DNA of 49,778 nucleotides. Origin: Verrucomicrobiaceae bacterium. Its GTDB lineage: Bacteria; Verrucomicrobiota; Verrucomicrobiia; Verrucomicrobiales; Akkermansiaceae. The translations under genes were made by a program, and so were the position numbers. Every line of letters begins with the position of its first letter. Positions within the stretch are counted from its first letter, which is position 1. The notes below the pieces were generated by a model that was not told the origin of the DNA, made no database searches, and saw only the letters and a list, made by a program, of their open reading frames with translations. Below, piece by piece: positions 1 through 7,292 of this stretch. Location of the stretch: positions 1 through 49,778 of the forward strand of contig JAIXQS010000131.1 in assembly GCA_027485615.1 (NCBI GenBank). The letters run 5' to 3'.

Positions 1-164
1 AAGTCACCCATCCCCCCCCGCCACCCCCTCCGCCCGCCTGATATACTCACCCAACCCCGGGAAAACCCTTGATATCCCAACGATTCCCCCCTTTCCTGCG
101 GTAAGACTTACAAGTCGGATATCACCGCGATGCGTGATACGAATAAATCCTGTTCGCTTCAAAA

Positions 165-533
165 ATGAATAAGTTCTCTCTCGGAAAGCGCATCGAAAGT
201 TTTGCTCACGCTTTCCGGGGAGCAGGAACGCTGGTTCGTACGCAGCACAACGCTTGGATACACTTCGTGGCCACAGTAGCGGCGGTGGTTGGTGGGATCG
301 TCTGCAAGATTCAATCGACCGAGTGGGCACTGGTCGTGTTCGCCGTCGCGCTCGTATGGATGGCGGAGGCGTTGAACACCGCAGTGGAGTTCCTAGCAGA
401 CGAGATTACCGAAGAAAGACGGGAGCGACTTGGCAAGGCCAAAGACGTTGCAGCATTTGGAGTCTTAGCCGGAGCGATTGGTGCCGCCATCATCGGTGCG
501 ATCGTATTTCTTCCGCATCTTGCTTGCAGATGA
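165..533 (+). CDS. dgkA: Diacylglycerol/undecaprenol kinase (DgkA family)
   Basis: Small integral-membrane lipid kinase of 122 residues, the usual length. In this family the enzyme phosphorylates diacylglycerol or undecaprenol and returns the lipid to phospholipid or cell-wall cycles. The diagnostic segment EALNTAVE (residues 68-75) and the following KAKDVAAF (91-98) are present, with hydrophobic helices near 34-48, 54-68 and 97-117. The ATG is preceded by an A-rich stretch but no clear Shine-Dalgarno. The gene stands alone; the 3' end of a group II intron remnant on the opposite strand lies 12 nt past its stop. Substrate (diacylglycerol or undecaprenol) cannot be decided from sequence alone. 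Confidence 0.93.
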   Translation: MNKFSLGKRIESFAHAFRGAGTLVRTQHNAWIHFVATVAAVVGGIVCKIQSTEWALVVFAVALVWMAEALNTAVEFLADEITEERRERLGKAKDVAAFGVLAGAIGAAIIGAIVFLPHLACR

Positions 534-545
534 AGAAAGAAGCGA

Positions 546-735
546 ATCGGGTCCCGGGGAGTGATTAGCTCCCCGGTCCCACACCACCCTGCATACGGCT
601 CCGTACAGGGCGGTTCCAATCAGTTACCTTGAGCTTGCTCAGGGTAGTAAAGAGCGATCCAGATTGCTCTCATATCCGGAACTCCTTGTTCTCCTAACCA
701 ACGGTTGTTGAGCGCATCCGCCCGGCATTTCCCGG
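546..735 (-). mobile_element. Group II intron remnant: RT C-terminus plus domains V and VI
   Basis: Read on the minus strand, a frame ending at 620-622 finishes in LNNRWLGEQGVPDMRAIWIALYYPEQAQGN-type sequence (key residues L-N-N-W-L-QG-WI-L-YYP), which resembles the C-terminal tail of intron reverse transcriptases (typically LNNDWL...QG...WIQLHYP). Immediately after it come a 37-nt hairpin (581-617; arms ACCGCCCTG/CAGGGTGGT around TACGG/CCGTA) fitting catalytic domain V, and a second hairpin (548-580; CCGGGGAG/CTCCCCGG) fitting domain VI, ending in CCGATT as intron 3' ends do. The rest of the intron (5' domains, most of the RT) is missing; upstream sequence runs into the next gene. Non-functional remnant, inferred. 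Confidence 0.6.
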
Positions 736-782
736 GATTCCTTCCTTGGCTACCCCCTCCCCAGCCGCTACTCCTTTCCCGT

Positions 783-1712
783 ATGAAAACCCTTGCGCTC
801 GCCCTGTTCCTCGCCGCCACATGTCCGCTCGCCGCGCAGGAAGGGCTTTCCCCCTCCGACCGCGAGGCCTTGCTGGAGCGGCTGGAGATAATCCGCAAGG
901 AGGCGGACTCCAAGGTCGACGCCCGTTTCCGCAACGCGCTCACCGCTTTCAGGGGCGCGATGGACAACCCCAACGAAGCTCTCGACCTCTATCTCAAGTG
1001 CGAGGAGATAGTGAACTTCGACGAGATGAACAAAAACAACGTCGATTTCCGCGAGTGGAAACGACAGAACGAGGAAAAGCTCTCCAACACCGGTTTCCGC
1101 CTCGCCCTGAGGCAGCAGTTGCGCTGGCTCGCGCTCACCCTGGAGGCCGCCTCCGAAAAGCCGGACCGCGACAAGCTCGCCATCGAGGCCGGGAAAATCG
1201 TCGAGTCCATCGTCGCCGAGGCGGACCAGCTTTCCGCCCACCGCGATATCGTCCAGCAGGACGCCACCTCCAGCGTCTTCGCCCGCGCCTACGACACCAA
1301 CGGCATGAAAGTGGAAAACTGGCCGCTCGCACCCGCACCCGTCGCCGCCGTTTACGAACAGGTGATGCTGCCGCAGCTCCGCCGCAAGGAGCGCATCGAG
1401 TCCCTCAAGGCCACTTGGGCGAAACGCATGGCCAACGAAGGCGCCCTCCTCGATGCATGGAGCGGAAAGCCCGGCGAAAAGCAGAAGTCCGGCGTCCGCT
1501 CCCCCATCTACGAAAAATTCAACTCCGAGACCGTCCCTAATCTCCGCTGGGAAGCCGAGGTCGATCTCTTCAAGGTAGGCGACGAGAAGGGAGCCGCCGT
1601 CCGCATGCTCAAGCACATCGAGGACAACCTCTCCCACGAATCCGCCCCGAAATGGGCGGAGCAATTCGTCACCATGCTGCAAATCAAGGACAGCGCAGAG
1701 AGCGATCCCTGA
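783..1712 (+). CDS. Exported hypothetical protein
   Basis: 309-residue protein that I do not recognise. An N-terminal signal peptide is clear: MKTLALALFLAATCPLAAQ, with a cut expected after residue 18 or 19. The mature part is charged and mostly helical, rich in Arg, Glu and Lys, with no membrane segment, cysteine pair or known catalytic motif. The ATG at 783 was chosen because it puts the signal peptide at the start; an open frame extends 26 codons upstream but would bury the signal. It converges on thiL with only 6 nt between the two stops. Likely periplasmic; function unknown. Confidence 0.75.
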   Translation: MKTLALALFLAATCPLAAQEGLSPSDREALLERLEIIRKEADSKVDARFRNALTAFRGAMDNPNEALDLYLKCEEIVNFDEMNKNNVDFREWKRQNEEKLSNTGFRLALRQQLRWLALTLEAASEKPDRDKLAIEAGKIVESIVAEADQLSAHRDIVQQDATSSVFARAYDTNGMKVENWPLAPAPVAAVYEQVMLPQLRRKERIESLKATWAKRMANEGALLDAWSGKPGEKQKSGVRSPIYEKFNSETVPNLRWEAEVDLFKVGDEKGAAVRMLKHIEDNLSHESAPKWAEQFVTMLQIKDSAESDP

Positions 1713-1718
1713 CCGCTT

Positions 1719-2597
1719 TCACGCGAAGTGATCCCACCCGCCCGCCAGACTCTCCCCTTGGCTTTCGGGCACCAGGCCGCCGATCCTCGTCAGCTCCAGC
1801 CCGGGAAACATTTTTCCCCACCCGCTCGCATCCACATCCGGCGGACAGGTGAAAAGCAGCTCGAAGTCCTCCCCGTCCCCCAGCGCCCGCACCACATCGC
1901 ACCCCTCCGAGCAAGGCACCGCCCCCCGCTCCAGCCGGAAGCCGCAGCCCGATGCTTTCGCCAGCCTCGGCAAGTCCTTCGCCAGCCCGTCGGAAAGATC
2001 CATCATCGCCGTCGGCCGCAGGTTTTCCGCGATCCATCGCCCCTCCTCCACCCTCGGGGAAAAAGTGAGGTGCTTCCCCGCCAGCGAGCCGCCCAGCCGC
2101 CCCGTCACCCAGATTCCATCGCCGGGTTTACCGCCGGAGCGCATCACCGCCATCCCCCGCGCCACCGAACCCGTCGCCGCCACCGAGATCACCGCCGCCG
2201 ACCCCTCCGGCACCCGGCTCGTCTCCCCGCCCGCCAGGTAAGCCCCATACTTCGCCAGGCAATCCCCCATCCCCCGGTAGAAATCCTCGATCCACGCGAT
2301 TTCCATCGTCCCCGGCAGCGCCAAGGTCACCAGAAAACGCTCCCCCACACCGCCCATCGCCGCAAAGTCCGAGATCACCCGCGCCACCGCCTTCCAGCCC
2401 ACCGCCCTCGCATCCGCCTCCCGCAGGAAATGCACACCCTCCACCAGCGCATCCGTCTTCAGCAGCCGCAGCATTTCCCCGCCCTCATCCACCACCGCGC
2501 AATCATCCCCCGGCCCCTCGCCCGCCTCCCCCGCCGGAGCCAACGCCACCAGCCGCGCGATCAGCGCATCCTCCCCGATGTCAGCCAGCGTCCTCAT
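1719..2597 (-). CDS. thiL: Thiamine-monophosphate kinase
   Basis: ThiL phosphorylates thiamine monophosphate to thiamine diphosphate, the last step in cofactor synthesis, in the cytosol. Family marks are seen in order: GPGDDCAV (28-35), TDALVEGVHF (48-57), SDFAAMGG (76-83), a glycine-rich GGETSR segment, MMDLSDGLAKDL and GDGEDFELL near the C-terminus. Length of 292 residues is slightly short for the family (about 320). The ATG at 2597 is preferred over an upstream GTG at 2657, because the upstream extension is encoded by a repeat element (2607-2637) and ThiL proteins normally begin close to the IGED motif. Confidence 0.94.
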   Translation of the reverse strand: MRTLADIGEDALIARLVALAPAGEAGEGPGDDCAVVDEGGEMLRLLKTDALVEGVHFLREADARAVGWKAVARVISDFAAMGGVGERFLVTLALPGTMEIAWIEDFYRGMGDCLAKYGAYLAGGETSRVPEGSAAVISVAATGSVARGMAVMRSGGKPGDGIWVTGRLGGSLAGKHLTFSPRVEEGRWIAENLRPTAMMDLSDGLAKDLPRLAKASGCGFRLERGAVPCSEGCDVVRALGDGEDFELLFTCPPDVDASGWGKMFPGLELTRIGGLVPESQGESLAGGWDHFA

Positions 2598-2606
2598 GAT
2601 CAAAAG

Positions 2607-2658
2607 CGTGGCTGGGACTTGCAGTCCCAGTCCGTCGCGGGGACATCCTGTCCCCACT
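2607..2658. repeat. REP-like palindromic element, copy 1
   Basis: Contains CTGGGACT-TGC-AGTCCCAG (2612-2630), an 8-bp perfect stem with a 3-nt loop, then a smaller hairpin GGACA-TCC-TGTCC (2641-2653). The 31 nt at 2607-2637 recur at 9099-9129 inside mfd with a single difference (loop TGC versus TGT). It lies just upstream of thiL. Confidence 0.8.
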
Positions 2659-2685
2659 CCTCTGCGGATTCACAACCGTCATCTG

Positions 2686-2719
2686 CATCCATCCCGTTCA
2701 TCTGTGGTTAAAAAATTCT
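2686..2719. repeat. Dispersed repeat ending TCTGTGGTTAAAAA
   Basis: AT-rich end TCTGTGGTTAAAAA preceded by CATCCCGTTCA, between the CPBP protease stop (2718) and thiL. Related ends occur at 12720-12731 (CTCCGTGGTTAAAAA), 12763-12778 (TTGGCGGTTCAAAATT), and in inverted form at 20802-20815 and 20990-21003, so it belongs to a family scattered through the window. Confidence 0.5.
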
Positions 2720-3572
2720 AAGTCGGCAGCTCCAGATCGTAAATCCGCACCGCCATCAGGCTCGCCACCGTCGCCGCGTTGAAGAGGAAATGCGCCGCCA
2801 TCGGCGCCCAGATCGAACCCGTGAACTCATACAGCGCCGCCAGCGCCAGCCCGAAGACAAACAGCGGCACCAGCGCCGAAAGGCTGCCGTGCGCCGCCGA
2901 GAACATCAGCGCCGTGCACAGCGCGGACATCCATGGCCCCGCGAAACGCTTCACCGCCGGATACAGGTAACCCCGGAACACCACCTCCTCGCAAACCGGC
3001 GCCACCACCGCCGCCGTGAACCCCATCAGGATCAGCACCGCCACGTCCTTCTCCTTCTGGAAAATCGCCACCGTATCCTGCACCTTCTTCACCCCCAGGT
3101 TCTCCATCAGATCCATGTAGCCCAGCCCCTGCAAGCCCGCGAAAACCACCCACATGCACACCACCGTCCCCGGCGCGATCAGCAGCACCCACGGCCATTC
3201 CCGCCACCGCAGCCCCAGCCAGCTCACCGGCCCCACCCTCCGCACCACGAACGCCAGCGCGGTCCCCGCCAGCAGGAACTGCAAGCCGATGGAAACCACC
3301 ACCCCCTCCGCATTCACCTTGATCGGCACATCGCCCTCCCCCATCACCGCCGCCCCCACCGCCTGCGCATAGAAAAGCCCCGCCAGCACCGCGATCCCCA
3401 GCAGATCCATGGGCCGGTAAAACCACACCGCCACCCTACCCACCGGCATCTCCGGCGGCGCGCCCGCAGCCCTCGCCCCCGCCGCACGGAAACGCCACCC
3501 CGCCACCGCAACAAACAGCAACACCGCCAGCCCGTAGGTGGCGTGAACGCTCAGCAAAGTGACATTCCCCAT
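2718..3572 (-). CDS. CPBP-family intramembrane glutamic protease (CAAX/Abi type)
   Basis: Polytopic membrane protein of 284 residues in the CPBP (Rce1-like, Abi) family. The three conserved blocks are visible: CEEVVFRGYLYPAVKR (194-209) with the paired catalytic glutamates and arginine, FSAAHGS (224-230) with a histidine, and HFLFNA (261-266) with histidine and asparagine. These residues line a membrane-embedded active site in the family. The ATG at 3572 is chosen over a TTG at 3641, which would put a repeat tract into the protein. Bacterial members act in bacteriocin immunity, prenyl-protein processing or unknown membrane proteolysis; nothing nearby identifies a substrate. Confidence 0.88.
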   Translation of the reverse strand: MGNVTLLSVHATYGLAVLLFVAVAGWRFRAAGARAAGAPPEMPVGRVAVWFYRPMDLLGIAVLAGLFYAQAVGAAVMGEGDVPIKVNAEGVVVSIGLQFLLAGTALAFVVRRVGPVSWLGLRWREWPWVLLIAPGTVVCMWVVFAGLQGLGYMDLMENLGVKKVQDTVAIFQKEKDVAVLILMGFTAAVVAPVCEEVVFRGYLYPAVKRFAGPWMSALCTALMFSAAHGSLSALVPLFVFGLALAALYEFTGSIWAPMAAHFLFNAATVASLMAVRIYDLELPT

Positions 3573-3633
3573 ATTCCCGCGCCCAAGCTGCCCCCTCCCC
3601 GCCCCCCGCGCCACAGGAAAATCACCCGGGAAA

Positions 3634-3657
3634 AAATCCAAAATCCAAAATCCATCC
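3634..3657. repeat. AAATCCA heptanucleotide repeat (intergenic copy)
   Basis: Two to three tandem copies of the heptamer AAATCCA upstream of the CPBP gene. The same heptamer occurs in mfd (11178-11213), in the DUF3516 tail gene (18152-18229) and at 12658-12688. Confidence 0.65.
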
Positions 3658-3690
3658 CCCCGCCCCGGATTACCCCGGCGCGGGGTTTTT
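3658..3690 (+). terminator. Rho-independent terminator-like hairpin on the plus strand
   Basis: An 11-bp stem with one mismatch, CCCCGCCCCGG (3658-3668) with CCGGCGCGGGG (3675-3685), loop ATTACC, followed by TTTTT (3686-3690). It is oriented to stop plus-strand transcription, yet both flanking genes are on the minus strand, so it has no obvious client and may be part of the repeat next to it. Confidence 0.45.
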
Positions 3691-3693
3691 CCA

Positions 3694-3787
3694 AATAGGG
3701 AGAAGGGGATTGCATCCCCTTTGCGGAGGTATGGGAAACCGTTTCGCCGGGCTTCTGCAAAGGGGATGGAATCCCCTTCTCCCTATT
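3694..3787. repeat. Long inverted repeat of two REP-like palindromes
   Basis: Left arm 3694-3722 and right arm 3759-3787 are 29 nt each and reverse complements with one mismatch. Each arm is itself a palindrome with an 8-bp stem and 3-nt loop: AAGGGGAT-TGC-ATCCCCTT on the left, AAGGGGAT-GGA-ATCCCCTT on the right. The 36-nt centre is unpaired or weakly paired. The layout resembles a REPIN/BIME and could also terminate gpsA transcription. Confidence 0.8.
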
Positions 3788-3791
3788 CCCC

Positions 3792-3935
3792 TCACACCCC
3801 CGTCCTCCAATACGCATTCAGCGTCCCGTTCTCCGCGAGGAGGGCGGTGATGCGGCGGTTGGTGGCGTTGAGATGGATGTCTAGGAAGCCTTCGCCGCGG
3901 GTGCCGGTGGTGGTTTTGCCGTGCCCAAGGGTGCG
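3792..3935 (-). pseudogene. Orphan 3' gene fragment directly behind gpsA
   Basis: After the gpsA TGA (3936-3938) the same frame stays open for 47 codons to a TGA at 3792-3794. It reads GEGFLDIHLNATNRRITALL, then AENGTLNAYWRTGV. Third codon positions are almost all G or C, as in neighbouring genes, but there is no ATG, TTG or usable GTG start. It therefore looks like the C-terminal end of a gene whose beginning was lost; I do not recognise the family. A C-terminal extension of gpsA cut off by a nonsense change is a less likely alternative, since GpsA is already full length. Confidence 0.4.
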
Positions 3936-4937
3936 TCACTCGCTCTCGGTGCGGGTGTCGCGGGAGAGGAGTTCCATCATCGCCTCGGCGGCGGGCTTGT
4001 GCTGGTAGAGGATGGAGTGGACGGCATCGATGATGGGCGTCCTTGCGCCCGCGCGCTGCGAGGCCTCGAAGATGGAAAGGGTGTTCGGCACGCCCTCGGC
4101 GACCATGCCGAGATCCGCGATGGCCTCCGGCAGGGATTTCCCGCGGCCCAGCGCGAGGCCGACGCGGTGGTTCCGCGAGTGCTCGGAGAAGCAGGTGACG
4201 AGCAGATCCCCTACCCCGGAAAGCCCGGCGAAGGTCTCGATGCGCCCGCCGAGGGCGACGCCGAGCCGGGTCATTTCCGCAAGCGCCCGCGTGACGAGCG
4301 CAGCAACGGCATTGTCCCCGAGGCCGAGGCCGTGGGCGATGCCCGCCGCGATGGCATAAACATTCTTGATGGCGCCGCCGAGCTCGATGCCCGCGAGATC
4401 CGTGCTGGTGTAGGGGCGGAACTGCGGCAGCGTAAACAGCTCCTGCAAGGCGTCCGCCACCGCAGCGTCCTCGCAGCCGATGACCGCGCAGGCGGGCTGG
4501 CCGATGGCGAGTTCCTCCGCGTGGTTGGGGCCGGAAAGGACGGCGACGGGATTCGATGGCAGCGAGGCGCGCAGGATCTGGCTCATGCGGTCACCGGTGT
4601 GTTTCTCGATGCCTTTCGCGCAGGAAAGCAGGACGGAGGAAGCGGGCAGCCCGGCCCGGGCGAGTTCCTCCGCGCAGGCGCGGGTGGCGGCGGTCGGCAC
4701 GGCGAAGATGACGAGCGGATACGCGGCGGCGGCAGCGATATCGGTCCCTGCGGTGATGTTGGCGGGCAAGACCACGCTGGAGAGATACTTCGGGTTGCAG
4801 CGCTGACCGTTGATGCCCCGGGCGACATCCTCCTCGCGCCCGATGATGTGGATTTCCCCGACCTTGGGGGAAAGGAGTTTCGCGATCGCGGTGCCGAACG
4901 ATCCCGAGCCGAGTATGGCTACGCTTTTGAAATTCAT
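3936..4937 (-). CDS. gpsA: Glycerol-3-phosphate dehydrogenase [NAD(P)+]
   Basis: GpsA reduces dihydroxyacetone phosphate to sn-glycerol-3-phosphate, the backbone for phospholipids, in the cytosol. The Rossmann nucleotide-binding loop GSGSFGTA is at residues 10-17, and the catalytic-lysine block GGAIKNVYAIAAG lies near residue 185. Length of 333 is normal. The ATG at 4937 overlaps the plsY stop by 4 nt (ATGA), so the two are translationally coupled and the product is the direct substrate of PlsY. The frame is open far upstream inside plsY, but that part is a shadow. Confidence 0.95.
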   Translation of the reverse strand: MNFKSVAILGSGSFGTAIAKLLSPKVGEIHIIGREEDVARGINGQRCNPKYLSSVVLPANITAGTDIAAAAAYPLVIFAVPTAATRACAEELARAGLPASSVLLSCAKGIEKHTGDRMSQILRASLPSNPVAVLSGPNHAEELAIGQPACAVIGCEDAAVADALQELFTLPQFRPYTSTDLAGIELGGAIKNVYAIAAGIAHGLGLGDNAVAALVTRALAEMTRLGVALGGRIETFAGLSGVGDLLVTCFSEHSRNHRVGLALGRGKSLPEAIADLGMVAEGVPNTLSIFEASQRAGARTPIIDAVHSILYQHKPAAEAMMELLSRDTRTESE

Positions 4938-5650
4938 GTGCCGGGTTCCTCCGCTTTCCTTTTCCCGCCCCATACGAAACGCGACTCCGTACCTTTGCGG
5001 AGGCGGTCGATGTTGGTGCGGTGTTTCCAGACCGCGAGTGCGGCGATGAGCACGGAGAAGAAGAACAGCGGCTTGTTCCATGTGCCGTCCTGGATTTTCC
5101 CGTGAAACCACGATCCCCACAATGTGAGAAGTGGGAGAGTGGTGGCGGCAACCATGCTGGCGAGCGCAACGTAGCGGGTGGCTAACAGGACTGCGATGAA
5201 GATGAGGACAAGGATGACAACGGCCGCAGGCATCAGCGCGATGAGTACCCCGGCCGAGGTCGCGATGCCTTTGCCACCCTTGAATCCAACCCATGGAGAA
5301 TAATTATGGCCTAGGACACAGCAAAGACCGGTGAGCACTTGGAAAACCTGCGCCTGGAGCATCGGGAATTCCGCTGAGAAGGGAGATAGGGCGGATACCA
5401 CCATCGGATTTTCCATCCCTGCGAAACGGATGAGGGAAATGCCGATGACGCACGGTATGAAACCCTTGAGCGCATCGAGGAACAGGCAGGTGAGGCCGTA
5501 TTTTTTCCCGACGATGCGGAAGACGTTCGTCGCGCCGATGTTGCCCGAGCCGTGGTTGCGGATATCGATGCCCTTGATCTTCGCGATGATCAGCCCGAAA
5601 GGGACGGAACCGAGCAGGAAAGCCAGCAGCGGGCAGAGCCAGAGTTGCAT
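4934..5650 (-). CDS. plsY: Acyl-phosphate glycerol-3-phosphate acyltransferase
   Basis: PlsY is a membrane enzyme that transfers an acyl group from acyl phosphate to glycerol-3-phosphate, giving lysophosphatidic acid. The three family motifs are seen: GSGNIGATN (34-42), GHNYSPW (114-120) with the catalytic histidine, and GFKGGKGIATS (122-132). The 238 residues include several hydrophobic helices. The ATG at 5650 starts directly before the first membrane helix. It is the first gene of a plsY-gpsA operon that makes and then uses glycerol-3-phosphate; its stop overlaps the gpsA start. Confidence 0.95.
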   Translation of the reverse strand: MQLWLCPLLAFLLGSVPFGLIIAKIKGIDIRNHGSGNIGATNVFRIVGKKYGLTCLFLDALKGFIPCVIGISLIRFAGMENPMVVSALSPFSAEFPMLQAQVFQVLTGLCCVLGHNYSPWVGFKGGKGIATSAGVLIALMPAAVVILVLIFIAVLLATRYVALASMVAATTLPLLTLWGSWFHGKIQDGTWNKPLFFFSVLIAALAVWKHRTNIDRLRKGTESRFVWGGKRKAEEPGT

Positions 5651-5672
5651 GGGCGTAGGGGGAAGATCCGTC

Positions 5673-6278
5673 CTACTTGACGACAGTGGCGCTCTCGATG
5701 ACGACGGGCTCGACCGGGACATCGCCGGAGCCGGTTTTCACGCCCTTGATCGCATTGACGACATCCATGCCCTCGATGACTTTCCCGAAGACCGCGTATC
5801 CGCCTCCGGTGGGAAAATTCAGGCTGTCGTTATCTGCGACGTTGATGAAAAACTGAGCGGTGGCGCTGTCCGGATCGGGCGTGCGCGCCATGGCTATGGT
5901 GCCGGTATCGTTTTTCAGGCCGTTGTTGCTCTCATTCTTGATCCCCGCGCCGGTGCGCTTCTCAACGAGCCTGCCGCCGTCCAGCGCCATCCCGCCGCCC
6001 TGGATCATGAAGCCGTCGATCACGCGGTGGAAGACCGTGCCGTCGTAGTGCTTGCCGCTCACATACATGAGGAAATTTTTCACGGTGATCGGAGCCTTCT
6101 CGGCGTTTAGCTCGATGACGATGTCGCCTTTGTTCGTTTTCAGGCGGACTTTCGAAGCGGCGGCGACCTCGGTTTTTTCCTCTGCTTTTGCGGCTTCGGG
6201 TTCGGCGGGCTTCTCGGCCTTGCAGGCGCCCAGCAGGGCGAAGCCGACCATCGACATGATTGCGTAACGTCTCTTCAT
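5673..6278 (-). CDS. Cyclophilin-type peptidyl-prolyl isomerase, lipoprotein
   Basis: 201-residue protein with a lipoprotein signal (LLGAC, lipid-carrying Cys at 19), an Ala/Glu/Lys linker (20-42) and a cyclophilin domain (about 44-200). Core cyclophilin motifs are [13 protein letters not shown] (83-95), with the catalytic arginine, and [18 protein letters not shown] (130-147). It should catalyse proline isomerisation during protein folding in the periplasm, tethered to a membrane. The ATG at 6278 places the signal peptide at the N-terminus; the open frame extends further upstream but is not protein-like. It ends 22 nt before plsY and may be cotranscribed with it. Confidence 0.92.
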   Translation of the reverse strand: MKRRYAIMSMVGFALLGACKAEKPAEPEAAKAEEKTEVAAASKVRLKTNKGDIVIELNAEKAPITVKNFLMYVSGKHYDGTVFHRVIDGFMIQGGGMALDGGRLVEKRTGAGIKNESNNGLKNDTGTIAMARTPDPDSATAQFFINVADNDSLNFPTGGGYAVFGKVIEGMDVVNAIKGVKTGSGDVPVEPVVIESATVVK

Positions 6279-6624
6279 CGCGGGCAGGTTTAGGCGGATC
6301 GCACCGGGTTGGCAAGCGGATGCGCGGTGACCCGGAGGAAATGATTTCCCCACGAGACCGAACCTGTGAACCCGCACAAGGAAACGACGGCCGGGTGGAA
6401 CAAATTGTGCAGATAAAATGAAAAATTTCATTCATGCGAATCATTCTGCTTTGAAGGGTTTATGCATGGAATCGTCACCTCCCCGACGCAGCAGGAGAAG
6501 AAATTGCTTGCATTCTCTATCATTTTTTAGCAAACACCACTTACCTTACCTTTTGGGTTTGGCTCCCCCCCCACTAACGTTCCGGCTCCCCCCCCCTGCC
6601 GGACATTCCCCCCCCGGAAAAATC
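6279..6624. other. Divergent intergenic region with C-tracts
   Basis: 346 nt between the cyclophilin and PEP-CTERM genes, which point away from each other, so both promoters should lie here; I cannot assign them with confidence. The region turns AT-rich at 6418-6545. Three long C runs (6565-6572, 6588-6596, 6608-6615) sit in the leader of the PEP-CTERM gene and give matching G runs on the minus strand. Confidence 0.5.
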
Positions 6625-7239
6625 ATGGATATAATTCCAATCGTCAGAGTTGCATGCGCCCTATTCTGCTCAATCGCAGCCTTGCCCGCGCAAACACTCA
6701 ATGTGACCCTCACAGCTGTGAATCCGAGTCAAACGGCTTCCGGTTCATTCAACGGTGGCAGCACATATGCAAACTATCGTGCCGGGGTTCTGGTCTTCGA
6801 CATCTCCGACGCATTCTGTAGTGATCCTAACCAGCCCATCTCCCTCAATGAGACGGTCATCTACTCCATACGGCCGATGAGCGCACTACCGAACTCGTCT
6901 TCCATTTCGAAAGTCATGGGTGGATATCTCGCATCAAGCAAAACCGCACTGGACGCAGCCGGCGCCCAGTGGGCGATATGGGAAATCATCGGCGATGGCA
7001 TCAACAGCCCTTCGTTGTCATCGGGTTCCATACGATTGGCCGGTTCTGGAAATACGGCGATTGCCGTCGCCAACAGGGCGCAAGATTGTTTGAACAACCT
7101 TTCCAGCTTTCCTTCCGCCACTTTTATCTACGGCACGAATCCCACCCGACAGGACATGGTGTTCATGGTTCCCGAGACAAACGGCGCCCTGCTAGGGGCA
7201 CTGGCTGCGCTTTCGCTGCTGGTTCGCCGCCGGCGCTGA
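6625..7239 (+). CDS. PEP-CTERM domain protein
   Basis: 204-residue exported protein with an N-terminal signal peptide (MDIIPIVRVACALFCSIAALPAQ) and a C-terminal sorting signal VPETNGALLGALAALSLLV followed by RRRR (182-204): a PEP-like motif, a hydrophobic helix and a basic end. In this class the tail is recognised by an exosortase and the protein is delivered to the cell surface or exopolysaccharide. The middle is a Ser/Asn/Ala-rich beta-type sequence without a known domain. A GGAAAA ribosome site sits 4 nt before the ATG at 6625; longer upstream starts would read through C-tracts. No exosortase gene lies in this window. Confidence 0.8.
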   Translation: MDIIPIVRVACALFCSIAALPAQTLNVTLTAVNPSQTASGSFNGGSTYANYRAGVLVFDISDAFCSDPNQPISLNETVIYSIRPMSALPNSSSISKVMGGYLASSKTALDAAGAQWAIWEIIGDGINSPSLSSGSIRLAGSGNTAIAVANRAQDCLNNLSSFPSATFIYGTNPTRQDMVFMVPETNGALLGALAALSLLVRRRR

Positions 7240-7292
7240 TTTTCGAAAGCAGCGTCGGAGCACGATCACCTGCTCCCCGCCGATCCGCTCCT

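Noticed and set aside
4..330. Minus-strand frame at the left edge
   Set aside because: Its last 40 residues look mildly protein-like, but it overlaps the first half of dgkA and no family is recognised.
1728..2711. Plus-strand frame opposite thiL
   Set aside because: Arg/Pro/His-rich antisense text; thiL motifs are complete on the minus strand.
2790..3698. Plus-strand frame opposite the CPBP gene
   Set aside because: Arg/His/Pro-rich antisense of a gene with intact active-site motifs.
4938..5294. N-terminal extension of gpsA
   Set aside because: Lies inside plsY and the GSGSFGTA loop is already at the correct distance from the ATG at 4937.
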